This document shows, one piece after another, positions 18,238 through 27,606 of a stretch of 64,000 nt of DNA; within the stretch, counting starts at the first letter, position 1, and each line of letters starts with the position of its first letter. Source of the DNA: CAIYUC01 sp963682005 (GTDB taxonomy: Bacteria > Bacteroidota > Bacteroidia > Bacteroidales > FEN-979); contig OY820914.1 of the NCBI GenBank assembly GCA_963682005.1, positions 310,001 through 374,000 of the forward strand, given 5' to 3'. A model generated the notes under the pieces. That model saw only the letters and a program-made list of their open reading frames with translations, was not told the origin of the DNA and ran no database searches. The translations under genes and the position numbers were made by a program.

Positions 18238-20043
18238 TTATTCAACAATCATTTTCCTCGTTACCGATTCCTTGTCCATTTTCACCGTCAGGAAATAAAC
18301 CCCTGCATTGATTCCTTTCAGTTCTACGGGGATATCATACTTGCCTGAGGTCATGATTCCCTGGTTCAGAGATATCACTTTTTGTCCGAGCAGGTTTGAA
18401 ATTTCGACACTTACATTTGCAGTCCGTGCGAGTTCGACAGTTGCAAAAACCTTGCCTGATGCAGGATTCGGATAGACTGCCGAAATTGTATTTGCCGAAA
18501 CGCCTGTATTCTCATTCACACCGATCGTACCCTTATCGATTGCACGGTATTCTGTGATGTTGGTATGGTAGGCAACATTTGCATCCTTCACGGCCGAGCC
18601 CGGAACATCTGCGGTCTGGTAGATAAAGTGGAACCGTGAATCCGTGCTTTTTGCCATAGAGGGGAATACAAATTCCTTATAAATATAGGCCAGTCCTGTA
18701 TTTAGATCCACCATATCGGTCCAGTTGACTCCGCGATCCAGCGATTTCCTCCACCAGATGTGTCGGTAATTCATCCCATTGTATGGATTACCTACGGTTA
18801 CCGGCGACCAGATGACGAAGATATTGTCATTTTCATCAATTGTGATCTGTGGAAAACTTGACAGGCTGACACCATAATAAGGGATATCAATAACAGAATC
18901 TGTGGCGGTTGTGACAACATAACCCAGCAGTTGTCCGTGTGCATCTAGAGTATCAAGGTCAAGACTGTCATTCAGTAACGGCATGGTGCTGTTCCAATAA
19001 ATAAGACCATCCGTAAAAGGATAATAAACCCTGCCTGATCCGTCGTTGGATGCACGCTGTCTTCCCATTACAAAATGGAAGGTGCCCTGGCTATCCATTT
19101 CAACGCAAACGGACCCATCCGGACAAGCGAATATCCCATCAGAACTGCCGGTAGTCGGGATCATCTTATATCCATTGTTGAATATCATGGTTTTACTCCA
19201 GGAAAGCCCATTGTCAAACGATTTCATGATGAATGCATCTGACCATTGGTCTCCAACGGCAAAATAGATTGTGTCGCCTTTTGGAGTACCCCAGGCATAA
19301 GCATCACCACTGTATCCAAGCCCATCTGAAGATGACATACCGGGGAGAACCTCATTGACGATATCCCAGGTTGCTCCGCCATCGAGTGAACGGTAATAGA
19401 TTAAGGCAAGGTCAAGGCCCTGGTAGGCAACGTACGTCATACAAATAATATGGATGTAATTATTATTCGGTCCGTTTGTAATGACCCTGGGCCAGGAAAT
19501 ATCAACTGCTCCTGCAGGACCGGCCAGTATGGACTGTGTCCAGGTACCTGTTCCCTTAACCGGGCGGGTGCATACCTTAAGTCCGGAAACATCGGTGTGG
19601 CTCACCACAATCTCACCGGTCGGGCCCCAGGGTGCATAGGATGGCCATCCGACCCGTGCATTTTCGATCCTGGCAGTTGGTGCCGGACCCCAGGTTGTTC
19701 CATCCGATTTGTTATAACCTGTTCCGCGGTCGGCAAAGGCTGTCTGTGTCTGACCCATTGTCCATATGCCATACAATTTCCCGTCTGTATCCCTGTACAA
19801 ACGATTGGCCACTGATGAATTGGTCTGAAGGTCATAAACAGTTGTTCCCAGGGCAGGTTCAAGGGTTGATTTTGGTGTAGTAAGGAAGTTTTCCTGTTTC
19901 AACCCCATCCCCATATCCTTTACAGGAACCGGGCGTTCAACTTTAATATTCTGAAGCGATTTCGGAATATTGTTCTTGTATGACTGGGAAAATCCAGTTA
20001 TAACAAGACTCAAGGCAATAATAACTAGTGTAAATTTTTTCAT
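18238..20043 (-). CDS. Secreted BNR/sialidase-like beta-propeller protein, T9SS-sorted (tandem paralog 1)
   Basis: This 601-residue protein is the most divergent of four tandem paralogs. A signal peptide ends near TGFSQ (residue 20). Three Asp-box motifs are visible: SLDGGATW, SFDNGLSW and SLDRGVNW, typical of BNR/sialidase-type propellers. From about residue 515 (AVYPNPASGKVFATVEL.., GVYFLTVKMDKESV, final RKMIVE) it carries a T9SS type A sorting domain. No sialidase catalytic set (Arg triad, FRIP) was recognised, so enzymatic sialidase activity should not be assumed. It has its own promoter (20060-20090). Likely surface-bound or secreted; ligand unknown. Confidence 0.85.
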   Translation of the reverse strand: MKKFTLVIIALSLVITGFSQSYKNNIPKSLQNIKVERPVPVKDMGMGLKQENFLTTPKSTLEPALGTTVYDLQTNSSVANRLYRDTDGKLYGIWTMGQTQTAFADRGTGYNKSDGTTWGPAPTARIENARVGWPSYAPWGPTGEIVVSHTDVSGLKVCTRPVKGTGTWTQSILAGPAGAVDISWPRVITNGPNNNYIHIICMTYVAYQGLDLALIYYRSLDGGATWDIVNEVLPGMSSSDGLGYSGDAYAWGTPKGDTIYFAVGDQWSDAFIMKSFDNGLSWSKTMIFNNGYKMIPTTGSSDGIFACPDGSVCVEMDSQGTFHFVMGRQRASNDGSGRVYYPFTDGLIYWNSTMPLLNDSLDLDTLDAHGQLLGYVVTTATDSVIDIPYYGVSLSSFPQITIDENDNIFVIWSPVTVGNPYNGMNYRHIWWRKSLDRGVNWTDMVDLNTGLAYIYKEFVFPSMAKSTDSRFHFIYQTADVPGSAVKDANVAYHTNITEYRAIDKGTIGVNENTGVSANTISAVYPNPASGKVFATVELARTANVSVEISNLLGQKVISLNQGIMTSGKYDIPVELKGINAGVYFLTVKMDKESVTRKMIVE

Positions 20044-20059
20044 GGTTTTAATTTTTTAA

Positions 20060-20090
20060 CAAACCTACAAGAAATTTATTTATGCGGCAA
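20060..20090 (-). promoter_or_regulatory. Promoter of tandem paralog 1
   Basis: On the minus strand a -33 TTG (20088-20090) is followed after 20 bases by TAGGTTTG (20060-20067), an exact TAnnTTTG -7 box. It is 17 bases upstream of the ATG at 20043, giving a very short leader. Confidence 0.65.
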
Positions 20091-20119
20091 CCCTGAAGAA
20101 AAAAATTCGATGAACAATT

Positions 20120-21982
20120 TTATTTGATCACCATTTTGTGAACATAAGATTCATGGCCGATTTTCACCGCATAGATATAAACACCTGACGAAAAATTATT
20201 CCCGTCGATCGAAAATTGGTATTTGCCAGTTTTCAGATATCCTTTATCAATTTTCATGAGTTTCTGACCGGTAATATTCTGTATTTCAATACTGACATTG
20301 CCCGGAACCGCCACATTGACTTCAATAACAGAAGCTCCGCGGAATGGGTTGGGAACATTTTGAGAAACACTGTTGCCGGAAATGGCCGGCTGATTATCAT
20401 AGATCCCGACGCCCAGGAATTCTTCTTCCCTGTATTCAATGGTATTATCATGAGCCGTAACATTGGTTGCATCCTGGATGGCTGAGCCCGGAACATCTGC
20501 AGACTGGTATGTGAAACGAATTTTGCTGTCTAACTTTTCCTTGCCCATGGTCGGGTAAACAAATTCCTTGTAGATATATGCCAGACCCTTATTGAAGTCA
20601 TTTGAATCGCTCCACATCTGACCATGATCATCGGAATGCTTTTCCCATATGTGCCTGTAATTAAGTCCATTGTAAGGATTTCCGACAGTCACTGCCGACC
20701 AGATGGCAAAGATATTATTCGCGTTATCTATGGTAAGTTGCGGAAAGCTTGTCATTCCAACGCCATAGTATGGAATAGCGAGGATACTGTCGTTGGCAGC
20801 ATTGGAGTAAACATAACCCAATAATTGGCCATGGTTATACAAGGTATCCAGGTTCAGGCTATCCTGGATCATCGGCATCGTGCTGTTCCAGTAAATAAGG
20901 CCATCGGTATAAGGTCTGTAAAAGCGTCCTGTTCCATCATTCAGCGCGCACATCCTGCCGAAAGCAAGGTGAAATACGCCGTCTTTGTCCATTTCAACCG
21001 ACATGGATCCATCACAGCAATAAAATGGATCAGCAAAGACCGTAGTTCCATCAGCCTTGTGGGCGTTGCTTAAAACATCTTTCTTTGTCCAGGTATTCCC
21101 ATTATCGTATGAAATCATGATAAATGTATCTGTCCAGTTACCACCGACTGCGAAATATATGGTATCCCCGTGAGGGGTTCCCCAGATATATTCATCTGCA
21201 GTAAATCCAAAATAGTCGCTGGAAGTCATCTGGTCCAAGATCACACCTGCTTTATCCCAGGTAACGCCACCATCCAGTGAACGGTAATATACAATGGCGC
21301 CATCCAAACCCTGGTAAACCGTTCCTCCCGTATATGCAGTAGGGGTCGTTAATGTGATCAGGTGGATATAATTATGGTTAGGTCCGGAGGTGACCATGCT
21401 CGGCCATAATATACCTGCAGCACCAGTAGGCTGAGCAATAGTTGTTTGTGTCCATGTTCCGGTTCCTTTCACGGGGCGGGTATTCATGACCAAAGGCAGC
21501 GTTCCGCCACCCTGGTGGGAAATCACAATTTCTCCACCTCCGTTCAATGCCTGATAAACCGGCCATCCGGTTCTCATGGATTCGATTCTTCCTGTTGGCA
21601 AAGGGCCCCAGGCAGTACCGTTAAAATAATTGTAACCGGTTCCCCTGTCAGGATATGTCCCGGCATCTGTAACGCCCCTTGTCCAGATCCCTGTTACCTC
21701 CTCCTTGCTTGTGGCGGTATTGAATACAGAATAAATTCTCTGTTGCATCGAACCGTTCGATTGGGCATCATACCTGGTACCGCCGATAACAACACCAACA
21801 GAAGAAGCAGACTTAGGATTCGTCAGGGCATTTCCTTCGTTCAGGGGAATGGACTGATCGATCTTCAAAGGCTTGGGAACAGTCTTATACTGTAAGGATT
21901 TAGGAATAACACTCTTGCCAGGCTGGGCAAACAACCCTGATCCGAAAATCATAATCAATGCCAGAAAGTAAACTTTTTTCAT
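20120..21982 (-). CDS. Secreted BNR/sialidase-like beta-propeller protein, T9SS-sorted (tandem paralog 2)
   Basis: The 620-residue paralog has a signal peptide ending SGLFAQ (residue 20). Shared family blocks are VVIGGTRYDAQSNGSM, TYPDRGTGYNYFNGTAWGP, RPVKGTGTWTQ and GLDGAIVYYRSLDGGVTWD. Asp boxes are SLDGGVTW (235-242), SYDNGNTW (291-298) and SDDHGQMW (about 460). A CC pair near residue 322 (FYCCDGS) is shared with paralog 3. The T9SS type A domain starts around NVPNPFRG and ends KMVIK. Repeated Asp boxes point to a six- or seven-bladed propeller. Substrate is unknown; the paralogs differ mostly by scattered substitutions, so they may bind related ligands. Confidence 0.87.
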   Translation of the reverse strand: MKKVYFLALIMIFGSGLFAQPGKSVIPKSLQYKTVPKPLKIDQSIPLNEGNALTNPKSASSVGVVIGGTRYDAQSNGSMQQRIYSVFNTATSKEEVTGIWTRGVTDAGTYPDRGTGYNYFNGTAWGPLPTGRIESMRTGWPVYQALNGGGEIVISHQGGGTLPLVMNTRPVKGTGTWTQTTIAQPTGAAGILWPSMVTSGPNHNYIHLITLTTPTAYTGGTVYQGLDGAIVYYRSLDGGVTWDKAGVILDQMTSSDYFGFTADEYIWGTPHGDTIYFAVGGNWTDTFIMISYDNGNTWTKKDVLSNAHKADGTTVFADPFYCCDGSMSVEMDKDGVFHLAFGRMCALNDGTGRFYRPYTDGLIYWNSTMPMIQDSLNLDTLYNHGQLLGYVYSNAANDSILAIPYYGVGMTSFPQLTIDNANNIFAIWSAVTVGNPYNGLNYRHIWEKHSDDHGQMWSDSNDFNKGLAYIYKEFVYPTMGKEKLDSKIRFTYQSADVPGSAIQDATNVTAHDNTIEYREEEFLGVGIYDNQPAISGNSVSQNVPNPFRGASVIEVNVAVPGNVSIEIQNITGQKLMKIDKGYLKTGKYQFSIDGNNFSSGVYIYAVKIGHESYVHKMVIK

Positions 21983-22090
21983 GTTCGTTGTATTTAAAAG
22001 TTAAACACCTATTTTGACTGATTAAAATTACAAAAAAATAGTAGAAATCTGTCATTCTTAAAAAAAGTTTTATGGTCCCGGCGGGGGAAT

Positions 22091-22119
22091 AAAAAAGCAG
22101 CAGGGGATCCCCTGCTGCT
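22091..22119 (-). terminator. Intrinsic terminator after tandem paralog 3
   Basis: A perfect 24-base palindrome (AGCAGCAGGGGA and its complement, 22096-22119) is followed on the minus strand by a run of six T (A run at 22091-22096). It lies 59 bases past the stop of the gene at 22179. Confidence 0.85.
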
Positions 22120-22178
22120 CTACGATTTACTTTTAAGCTGCCAGCCTTTGAAGGATGACTTCGCTTTTCTGTGATCTG

Positions 22179-24035
22179 TTATTCAACAATCATTTTATTG
22201 GTGAATGATTCGTTGCCTATCCTGACAGTATAGTAATAAACTCCGGATGGAAACTGACTTCCGTCAACCACGAATTGATAAACACCGGCACCGACAATGC
22301 CCTTATTGATATTCTGTATCTGTTGTCCCATCAGGTTGTATACCTCGAGACTTGCAGGTCCAGTCTTTACAACGCGGAAATCAATCTTCGTTTTTCCGTT
22401 GAAAGGATTTGGAACATTCTGATAAACCTCATTGACCTTAGCTTTCGATTTATCGTCAATGCCTATGTTGCAGTCGAGGGCAATAACCTCTTCACGTTCT
22501 TCAATCGTACAATCATGAACTGCAACATTTGTGGCATCCTTGATTGATGATCCGGGAACATCACCAGACTGGTACATGAACCTTATTTTGTTATCTATTT
22601 TCAACTTCGCCTGGGATGGATACACATATTCCTTGTAAATATAGGCCAATCCTTTGTTGAAGTCATTTGAATCACTCCAGGTAACACCATGGTCAGAAGA
22701 ATGTTTTTCCCAGATATGGCGATAGTTTAATCCGTTGTATGGGTTTCCTACCGTGATAGCAGACCAAATAGCATAGATATATCCGCATTCATCGATTGAA
22801 AGTTGCGGATAACTTGTCATTCCTTCTCCATAATAGGGGATAGCCAGAATACTATCGCCGGCGGCATTGGCATAAACATATCCCAGAAGCTGACCATTAT
22901 TATATAAAGTATCCAGGTTAAGACTATCCCTCAGCATTGGCATTGTGCTGTTCCAATAGATCAGTCCATCGGTATATGGTCTGTAGAATCTTCCTGTTCC
23001 ATCATTCAGGGCAGCCATCCTTCCGAAAGCCAGGTGATAAATACCGAACGGATCTTTCTGAACTGAGAGTGAGCCGTCGCAGCAATAGAAGGGATCTGCA
23101 AAAGTGGTGGTGTTGTCTGCCTTATGTGCGTTGGTCAGAACGTCGACCTTTGTCCACGTTTCACCATTATCGTATGATTTCATGATAAAGGTATCGGTCC
23201 AGTTATCTCCGACTGCGAAATAGATCGTATCACCATCGGGAACGCCCCATGCATATGCATCTGCGCCAAAGCCAAAATAGTTGGAGGAAGTCAACGGATC
23301 AATGATAACGCCTGGTTTATCCCAGGTTACTCCGCCATCAAGTGACCGGTAATAGAGAAGTGCACCATCGAGACCCTGGTAAACAGTTCCACTGTTTCCT
23401 GTAGGAGATGTCAGGGCCAGCATATGAATATAATTATTGTTTGGTCCTGAGGTGATCAGGCTTGGCCATAGCAGCCCTGCGGCTCCGGAGGGCGGGGTAA
23501 TTGTTGTTTGTGTCCAGGCACCTGTACCTCTTACAGCGCGTTTATTCATGATCAGTGGTGTAGTTCCGCTCTGGTGAGCTACAACAACCTCTCCATCACC
23601 CAGGATATCTTGTGAAGGCCATCCTGTACGGAGGGTTTCAATCCTTGTCGTAGGTGCCGGACCCCAGGCATTTCCATCATAATAGTTGTACCCTGTTCCC
23701 CTGTCAGCATAACCGGGATCAGTAATGGCTCTCGTCCAAACCGCACTATTCTTGAATTTGCCGGCGGCTTCGTCGTAAACGGCAACCAGTCGTTTATGCA
23801 TCGTACCGTTTGTTTGGGCATCATACCGCGTACCACCAATTGTTGTGGCTGAGGGTGAAGCTTTTGCGGTTGTCATGGGATTCCCATATTGCAACGGACC
23901 GTAGAAGTTATCAATCTGGTAGGGTGCCGGAACTGTCTTGTTTTCCAATGACTTTGAAACATATGCACGATTGAGCTGTGCAAAAACAGTTACCCCGAAA
24001 AACATAACTAATGTTAAAAGTAGAATTCTTTTCAT
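22179..24035 (-). CDS. Secreted BNR/sialidase-like beta-propeller protein, T9SS-sorted (tandem paralog 3)
   Basis: The 618-residue paralog, closest in architecture to paralog 2, has a signal peptide ending VTVFAQ. It shares TTIGGTRYDAQTNGTM, DRGTGYNYYDGNAWGP, RTGWPSQ and FADPFYCCDGS blocks. Asp boxes are SLDGGVTW, SYDNGETW and SSDHGVTW. The C-terminal T9SS domain runs from VYQNVPNPFNGKTKIDF to NKMIVE. Both a promoter (24081-24112) and a terminator (22091-22119) flank it, so it is a monocistronic unit. Compared with paralog 2, a CNIG insertion precedes the sorting domain (ALDCNIGIDDKSK). Function beyond secretion and propeller fold is not determinable. Confidence 0.87.
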   Translation of the reverse strand: MKRILLLTLVMFFGVTVFAQLNRAYVSKSLENKTVPAPYQIDNFYGPLQYGNPMTTAKASPSATTIGGTRYDAQTNGTMHKRLVAVYDEAAGKFKNSAVWTRAITDPGYADRGTGYNYYDGNAWGPAPTTRIETLRTGWPSQDILGDGEVVVAHQSGTTPLIMNKRAVRGTGAWTQTTITPPSGAAGLLWPSLITSGPNNNYIHMLALTSPTGNSGTVYQGLDGALLYYRSLDGGVTWDKPGVIIDPLTSSNYFGFGADAYAWGVPDGDTIYFAVGDNWTDTFIMKSYDNGETWTKVDVLTNAHKADNTTTFADPFYCCDGSLSVQKDPFGIYHLAFGRMAALNDGTGRFYRPYTDGLIYWNSTMPMLRDSLNLDTLYNNGQLLGYVYANAAGDSILAIPYYGEGMTSYPQLSIDECGYIYAIWSAITVGNPYNGLNYRHIWEKHSSDHGVTWSDSNDFNKGLAYIYKEYVYPSQAKLKIDNKIRFMYQSGDVPGSSIKDATNVAVHDCTIEEREEVIALDCNIGIDDKSKAKVNEVYQNVPNPFNGKTKIDFRVVKTGPASLEVYNLMGQQIQNINKGIVGAGVYQFVVDGSQFPSGVYYYTVRIGNESFTNKMIVE

Positions 24036-24080
24036 AGTTTCTGGATTTTGGTTTAAAATTTAATTGACACAAATTACATA

Positions 24081-24112
24081 CAAAAATAGTATCTATTCCA
24101 GATAATCCCAAA
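24081..24112 (-). promoter_or_regulatory. Promoter of tandem paralog 3
   Basis: On the minus strand TTTG (24109-24112) and TATTTTTG (24081-24088) are separated by 20 bases, an excellent match to the Bacteroidota -33/-7 architecture. The ATG is at 24035, giving a leader of roughly 40 bases. Confidence 0.7.
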
Positions 24113-24143
24113 AAAATGAAAAAAAAGATAATACGGCAGATTA

Positions 24144-24225
24144 AATTATGAATTATGAATTATGAATTATGGGTTATGAATTTCAGCAACTCAGTATCTC
24201 AGTATCCTGGTATCTCGGCATCCCG
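24144..24225. repeat. Heptamer array followed by octamer array
   Basis: Four perfect AATTATG units (24144-24171) and a fifth divergent GGTTATG are followed, after a short linker, by about five degenerate octamers of the type TCAGTATC (24191-24225 region). They lie between the promoter of paralog 3 and the terminator of paralog 4. Confidence 0.8.
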
Positions 24226-24238
24226 CAATCCTGGTGTG

Positions 24239-24273
24239 AAAAAAAAGGCCGCCTTTTTGGGGCAGCCTCTTTT
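24239..24273 (-). terminator. Intrinsic terminator after tandem paralog 4
   Basis: On the minus strand AGGCTGCC and GGCGGCCT pair (one G-T wobble) around a CCAAAAA loop and are followed by a run of eight T residues (A run at 24239-24246). It lies just after the stop at 24292. Confidence 0.75.
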
Positions 24274-24291
24274 AGAGAATTTAAAAACCAA

Positions 24292-26145
24292 CTATTCAAC
24301 GATCATCTTATGGGTATAAGATTCATTGTTGATCTTTACAGTATAGAAATACACTCCGGAATTCATCTGGTTTCCGTCAAAGACGAACTGATAAGGACCA
24401 GCACTGACATTTCCTTTGTTCACATTCATGACCTTCTGGCCCATGACATTATAAACTTCAATACTTAAAGAAGCAGGTTTTGCGAGGGTTACGTCAATTG
24501 TAGTGATTCCATGGAACGGGTTTGGAACATTCTGTGCAACCTGGTTTGTCCTGGTCTGGGTATTTGATTCGATTCCAACACCGGGGCATGGAGGAAATGC
24601 AAGTGTTTCTTCACGTTCTTCGATCACACAATCATGAGCTGTAACATTGGTTGCATCTTTTATAGCTGAACCGGGTACATCTGCAGTCTGGTATACAAAG
24701 CGGATCTTTCCGTCTGGTTTTGCTTTCGCCATCGAAGGATAAGCGAATTCCTTATAAATGTATGCAAGACCTTTGTTAAAGTCGTTTGAATCACTGAATG
24801 TAACGCCAGCATCGAGTGAATGCTTTTCCCAGATATGGCGATAGTTTAATCCGTTATAGGGGTTTCCTACAGTCACACCTGACCAGATGGCATAAACATA
24901 ACCGCATTTGTCAATCGTAAGCTGCGGGAAACTGGTGAGTCCAACTCCATAATAAGGAACGGCCAGGATGCTGTCGCCTGCTGTATTTGCATAGACATAC
25001 GCAAGCAACTGACCATTGTTATATAGAGTATCAAGGTCAAGACTGTCTTTCAAAGGAGCCATTGCTGTATTCCAATATACAAGACCGTCTGTGTACGGAT
25101 AATAAACACGTCCTGAACCGTCGTTTGAAGCGCGCATTCTGCCAAAAGCAACGTGGAAGATGCCGTCTTTGTCCATTTCAACGCAATTTGAACCATCACT
25201 TGCATAGAAAGGATCAGCGACAACGCTTGTATTATCTGCCTGGTGAGCATTGCTCAACACCTGTACTTTGGTCCAGGTTGATCCGTTGTCGTATGATTTC
25301 ATGATGAATGTATCTGTCCAGTTGCCACCAACGATGAAGCAAAGGGTATCTCCGTGAGGTGCACCCCATGCATAATCGTCACCACCAAAACCGAAATAGT
25401 TTGAAGAAGTCATGGGATCAATGATAACTGCATTTTTATCCCAGGTAGCACCACCATCAAGTGAGCGGTAATATACAATAGCGCCGTCAAGGCCCATATA
25501 CACGGTACCACTGTTTGCTGTGGGGGTCGTAAGAGCAATGATGTGAATGTTGTTGTTGGTAGCGCCATTGGTAATGGTTCTTGGCCATAAAATGCCATAT
25601 GCACCTGCCGGAGCTGTAATGATTGATTGTGTCCAGGTACCTGTTCCCTTAACCGGGCGGGTATTTTTCACAAGACCACCTGTACCCTGGTGAGAGATAC
25701 AAAGTTCACCACCATTGTTCCAGGGAAGTACTTCTCCCCAGCCAGTCCTAAGCGTTTCAATCCTTGTCGTAGGAGCAGGACCCCAACTTGTACCGAAATA
25801 GTTGTAACCAGTTCCGCGGTCAGGATAGGTACCGGCATCTGTCATACCTCTTATCCATGCTGCACCAAGGTTTCCGGTTTCCGGGAGGTAATAGAGCTGT
25901 GTGCGTGGTGATCCGTTTGTTTGCATGTCATAACGCGTTCCACCGATTGCTGTTCCGGCACCTGGAGCGCCTTTGGGAGCAACCACATCATTGCCGGGCA
26001 TAACCGGCATGTAATCTTCGGCAATTTTGAAAGGAGCAGGAACTGCCTTATTTGCCAATGCTTTAGGAATAACAGCCCTATTCGGTTGGGCATAAACAGT
26101 CATCCCAAAAAAGATCACTAATGCGAATAGTAAGATTCTTTTCAT
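24292..26145 (-). CDS. Secreted BNR/sialidase-like beta-propeller protein, T9SS-sorted (tandem paralog 4)
   Basis: The 617-residue paralog is the promoter-distal member on the map but is transcribed first. The signal peptide ends MTVYAQ. It shares TAIGGTRYDMQTNGSP, TYPDRGTGYNYFG, RPVKGTGTWTQS and GLDGAIVYYRSLDGGATWD. Asp boxes are SLDGGATW, SYDNGSTW and SLDAGVTF. Where paralogs 2 and 3 have FYCCDGS it has FYASDGSNC, closer to paralog 1 (CPDGSVC), so features of both subtypes are mixed. The T9SS domain spans VAQNVPNPFHG to HKMIVE. It has its own promoter (26187-26215) and terminator (24239-24273). Confidence 0.87.
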   Translation of the reverse strand: MKRILLFALVIFFGMTVYAQPNRAVIPKALANKAVPAPFKIAEDYMPVMPGNDVVAPKGAPGAGTAIGGTRYDMQTNGSPRTQLYYLPETGNLGAAWIRGMTDAGTYPDRGTGYNYFGTSWGPAPTTRIETLRTGWGEVLPWNNGGELCISHQGTGGLVKNTRPVKGTGTWTQSIITAPAGAYGILWPRTITNGATNNNIHIIALTTPTANSGTVYMGLDGAIVYYRSLDGGATWDKNAVIIDPMTSSNYFGFGGDDYAWGAPHGDTLCFIVGGNWTDTFIMKSYDNGSTWTKVQVLSNAHQADNTSVVADPFYASDGSNCVEMDKDGIFHVAFGRMRASNDGSGRVYYPYTDGLVYWNTAMAPLKDSLDLDTLYNNGQLLAYVYANTAGDSILAVPYYGVGLTSFPQLTIDKCGYVYAIWSGVTVGNPYNGLNYRHIWEKHSLDAGVTFSDSNDFNKGLAYIYKEFAYPSMAKAKPDGKIRFVYQTADVPGSAIKDATNVTAHDCVIEEREETLAFPPCPGVGIESNTQTRTNQVAQNVPNPFHGITTIDVTLAKPASLSIEVYNVMGQKVMNVNKGNVSAGPYQFVFDGNQMNSGVYFYTVKINNESYTHKMIVE

Positions 26146-26186
26146 ACTTTTTTTGATTTTGGGTTAAACAATATTTAACAATTGTG

Positions 26187-26215
26187 CAAAGATAATACTT
26201 TTCTGTAGTCGGCAA
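26187..26215 (-). promoter_or_regulatory. Promoter of tandem paralog 4
   Basis: On the minus strand TTG (26213-26215) is followed after 18 bases by TATCTTTG (26187-26194), an exact TAnnTTTG box. The ATG is at 26145, giving a leader of about 35 bases. Confidence 0.65.
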
Positions 26216-26246
26216 TCGGTAAGAGAACGAGAATTATTTTTTTTCC

Positions 26247-27449
26247 TTATTCTTTTTCCCCCCTTTTTATTGCTTTTTCTTTCGTATCCATCGGTATGAT
26301 AATTGACCGCTGGAATTCCGGTTTATCCGAAAAGAGTTTTCGATAGGTAATGTGCCGCTTTCCGAACACAGCACCAACAGATTCATGAAGGGCCCGCATC
26401 TTTGGATTGAAATCACCGACCCATGAAAGCTCAAGTTCGGTGATATGCGGCTTTTTCTTCATTTTTTCATTCAGATGCCAGAATATCCCTGACTCAACAC
26501 CATGCCTCTGATATTTCGGCTTCACTCCCATGATCACGATCCTGGAACGGGTTATCGTATTTCGAGACTTCAGCCAGAGAAATTTCATTTTATTAACCAG
26601 GTGGAGTTTCCCGTTGAGATGCTTCAGGATCTGATTCACATCCGGGAACATGATGAGAAAGGCGACAGGTTCGTCATGGTAATAGGCAAACCAGATCATT
26701 TCCGGGTCCATGAAAGGTTTCGTTTTTTCGAGTGTTTTACGGATAACCGGTTCATCCAACGGGGTGAAGCTCTCATGAAAAGCCCAGGCCGTGTCGTAAA
26801 CCTCCTTCATGTCATGGATGAATTTATCGGTGTACCGGGGATCATAATGACGGAATGAGAACTCCGGCTTTTTCAGCACCCAGTCAGCGATCTTCCAGAA
26901 CCGCTCCGGAAAAGGTTTGGTAAGATCAAGATGGTTTGAAACCTGCTCGAAATAAAACCGGAATCCATAGGACTCGAAAAGTTCCCGGTAGTACGGCGGA
27001 TTGTAATTCATTCCGAGCCCCGGATGCATGAATCCTTCAACAAGCAACCCCCAGTTCACATCGTTTTCTCCGAAATTGATCGGTCCGTCCATCGCTTCCA
27101 TGCCCTGGGCGGAAAGCCAATCCCTGCATTTATCAAATAACATGAAAGCGGCTTTCTGATCATTGATGCATTCGAAAAAGCCCATGCCCCCGGTTGGTTG
27201 CTGGTATTTGTATGCCTTATCCCTGTTAATGAAGGAGGCAACCCTCCCGATCAGTGCACCGTGGTCATCCTTCAGGATCCACCTCGCGGCCTCCCCTTTC
27301 CGGTAAAAACTGTTTTCCCTGCGATCGAAGACCGCGTCAATCTCATTATCCAGGGGGCAAACCCAGAAAGGATCATCCTTATATATCAGGTGCGGAACTT
27401 CAAGGAATTCCTTTGCTGTTCTGTTATCCTTCACTTCGATCAGTTCCAT
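26247..27449 (-). CDS. GNAT-fold protein, family shared with the sphingolipid locus
   Basis: This 400-residue cytoplasmic protein has the same layout as the two proteins at 44060-45211 and 45353-46474. An N-terminal segment reads FLEVPHLIYKDDPFWVCPLDNE, then a central GRVASFINRD and MEAMDGPINFGEND..G.L, and a C-terminal GNAT-like fold with MGVKPKYQRHGVES (an acetyl-CoA-type loop) and ELSWVGDFNPKMRALHESVGAVFGKRHITYRK. It is a diverged third member of that family. GNAT-fold proteins transfer acyl groups from CoA or ACP to amines. It is divergent from the lptF/G gene. Substrate is unknown; a lipid N-acyltransferase role is possible but only inferred from its paralogs. Confidence 0.7.
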   Translation of the reverse strand: MELIEVKDNRTAKEFLEVPHLIYKDDPFWVCPLDNEIDAVFDRRENSFYRKGEAARWILKDDHGALIGRVASFINRDKAYKYQQPTGGMGFFECINDQKAAFMLFDKCRDWLSAQGMEAMDGPINFGENDVNWGLLVEGFMHPGLGMNYNPPYYRELFESYGFRFYFEQVSNHLDLTKPFPERFWKIADWVLKKPEFSFRHYDPRYTDKFIHDMKEVYDTAWAFHESFTPLDEPVIRKTLEKTKPFMDPEMIWFAYYHDEPVAFLIMFPDVNQILKHLNGKLHLVNKMKFLWLKSRNTITRSRIVIMGVKPKYQRHGVESGIFWHLNEKMKKKPHITELELSWVGDFNPKMRALHESVGAVFGKRHITYRKLFSDKPEFQRSIIIPMDTKEKAIKRGEKE

Positions 27450-27578
27450 TGGAGCGCTATGTTTATGAATGAATGGGAATATAAATACCTGTTATTTCCG
27501 GCATAAATTCTCTGCTTTCCCGAAAAGTTGTTTCCCCGGCAAAAATACATTAATTCAATCTCCGTTGTAAAGATTGGT

Positions 27579-27586
27579 TATTTTTG
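27579..27586 (+). promoter_or_regulatory. Candidate -7 box of the LptF/G gene
   Basis: TATTTTTG exactly matches TAnnTTTG and lies 20 bases before the ATG at 27607. An apparent TTG start at 27574 would lie upstream of the transcription start implied by this box, which argues for the ATG. Confidence 0.5.
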
Positions 27587-27606
27587 CAACCAAATCTACC
27601 GGCCGG

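Noticed and set aside
18238..26145. True exo-alpha-sialidases
   Set aside because: Only Asp boxes are seen. The Arg triad and the FRIP motif of sialidases were not found, so a non-catalytic propeller is the safer call.
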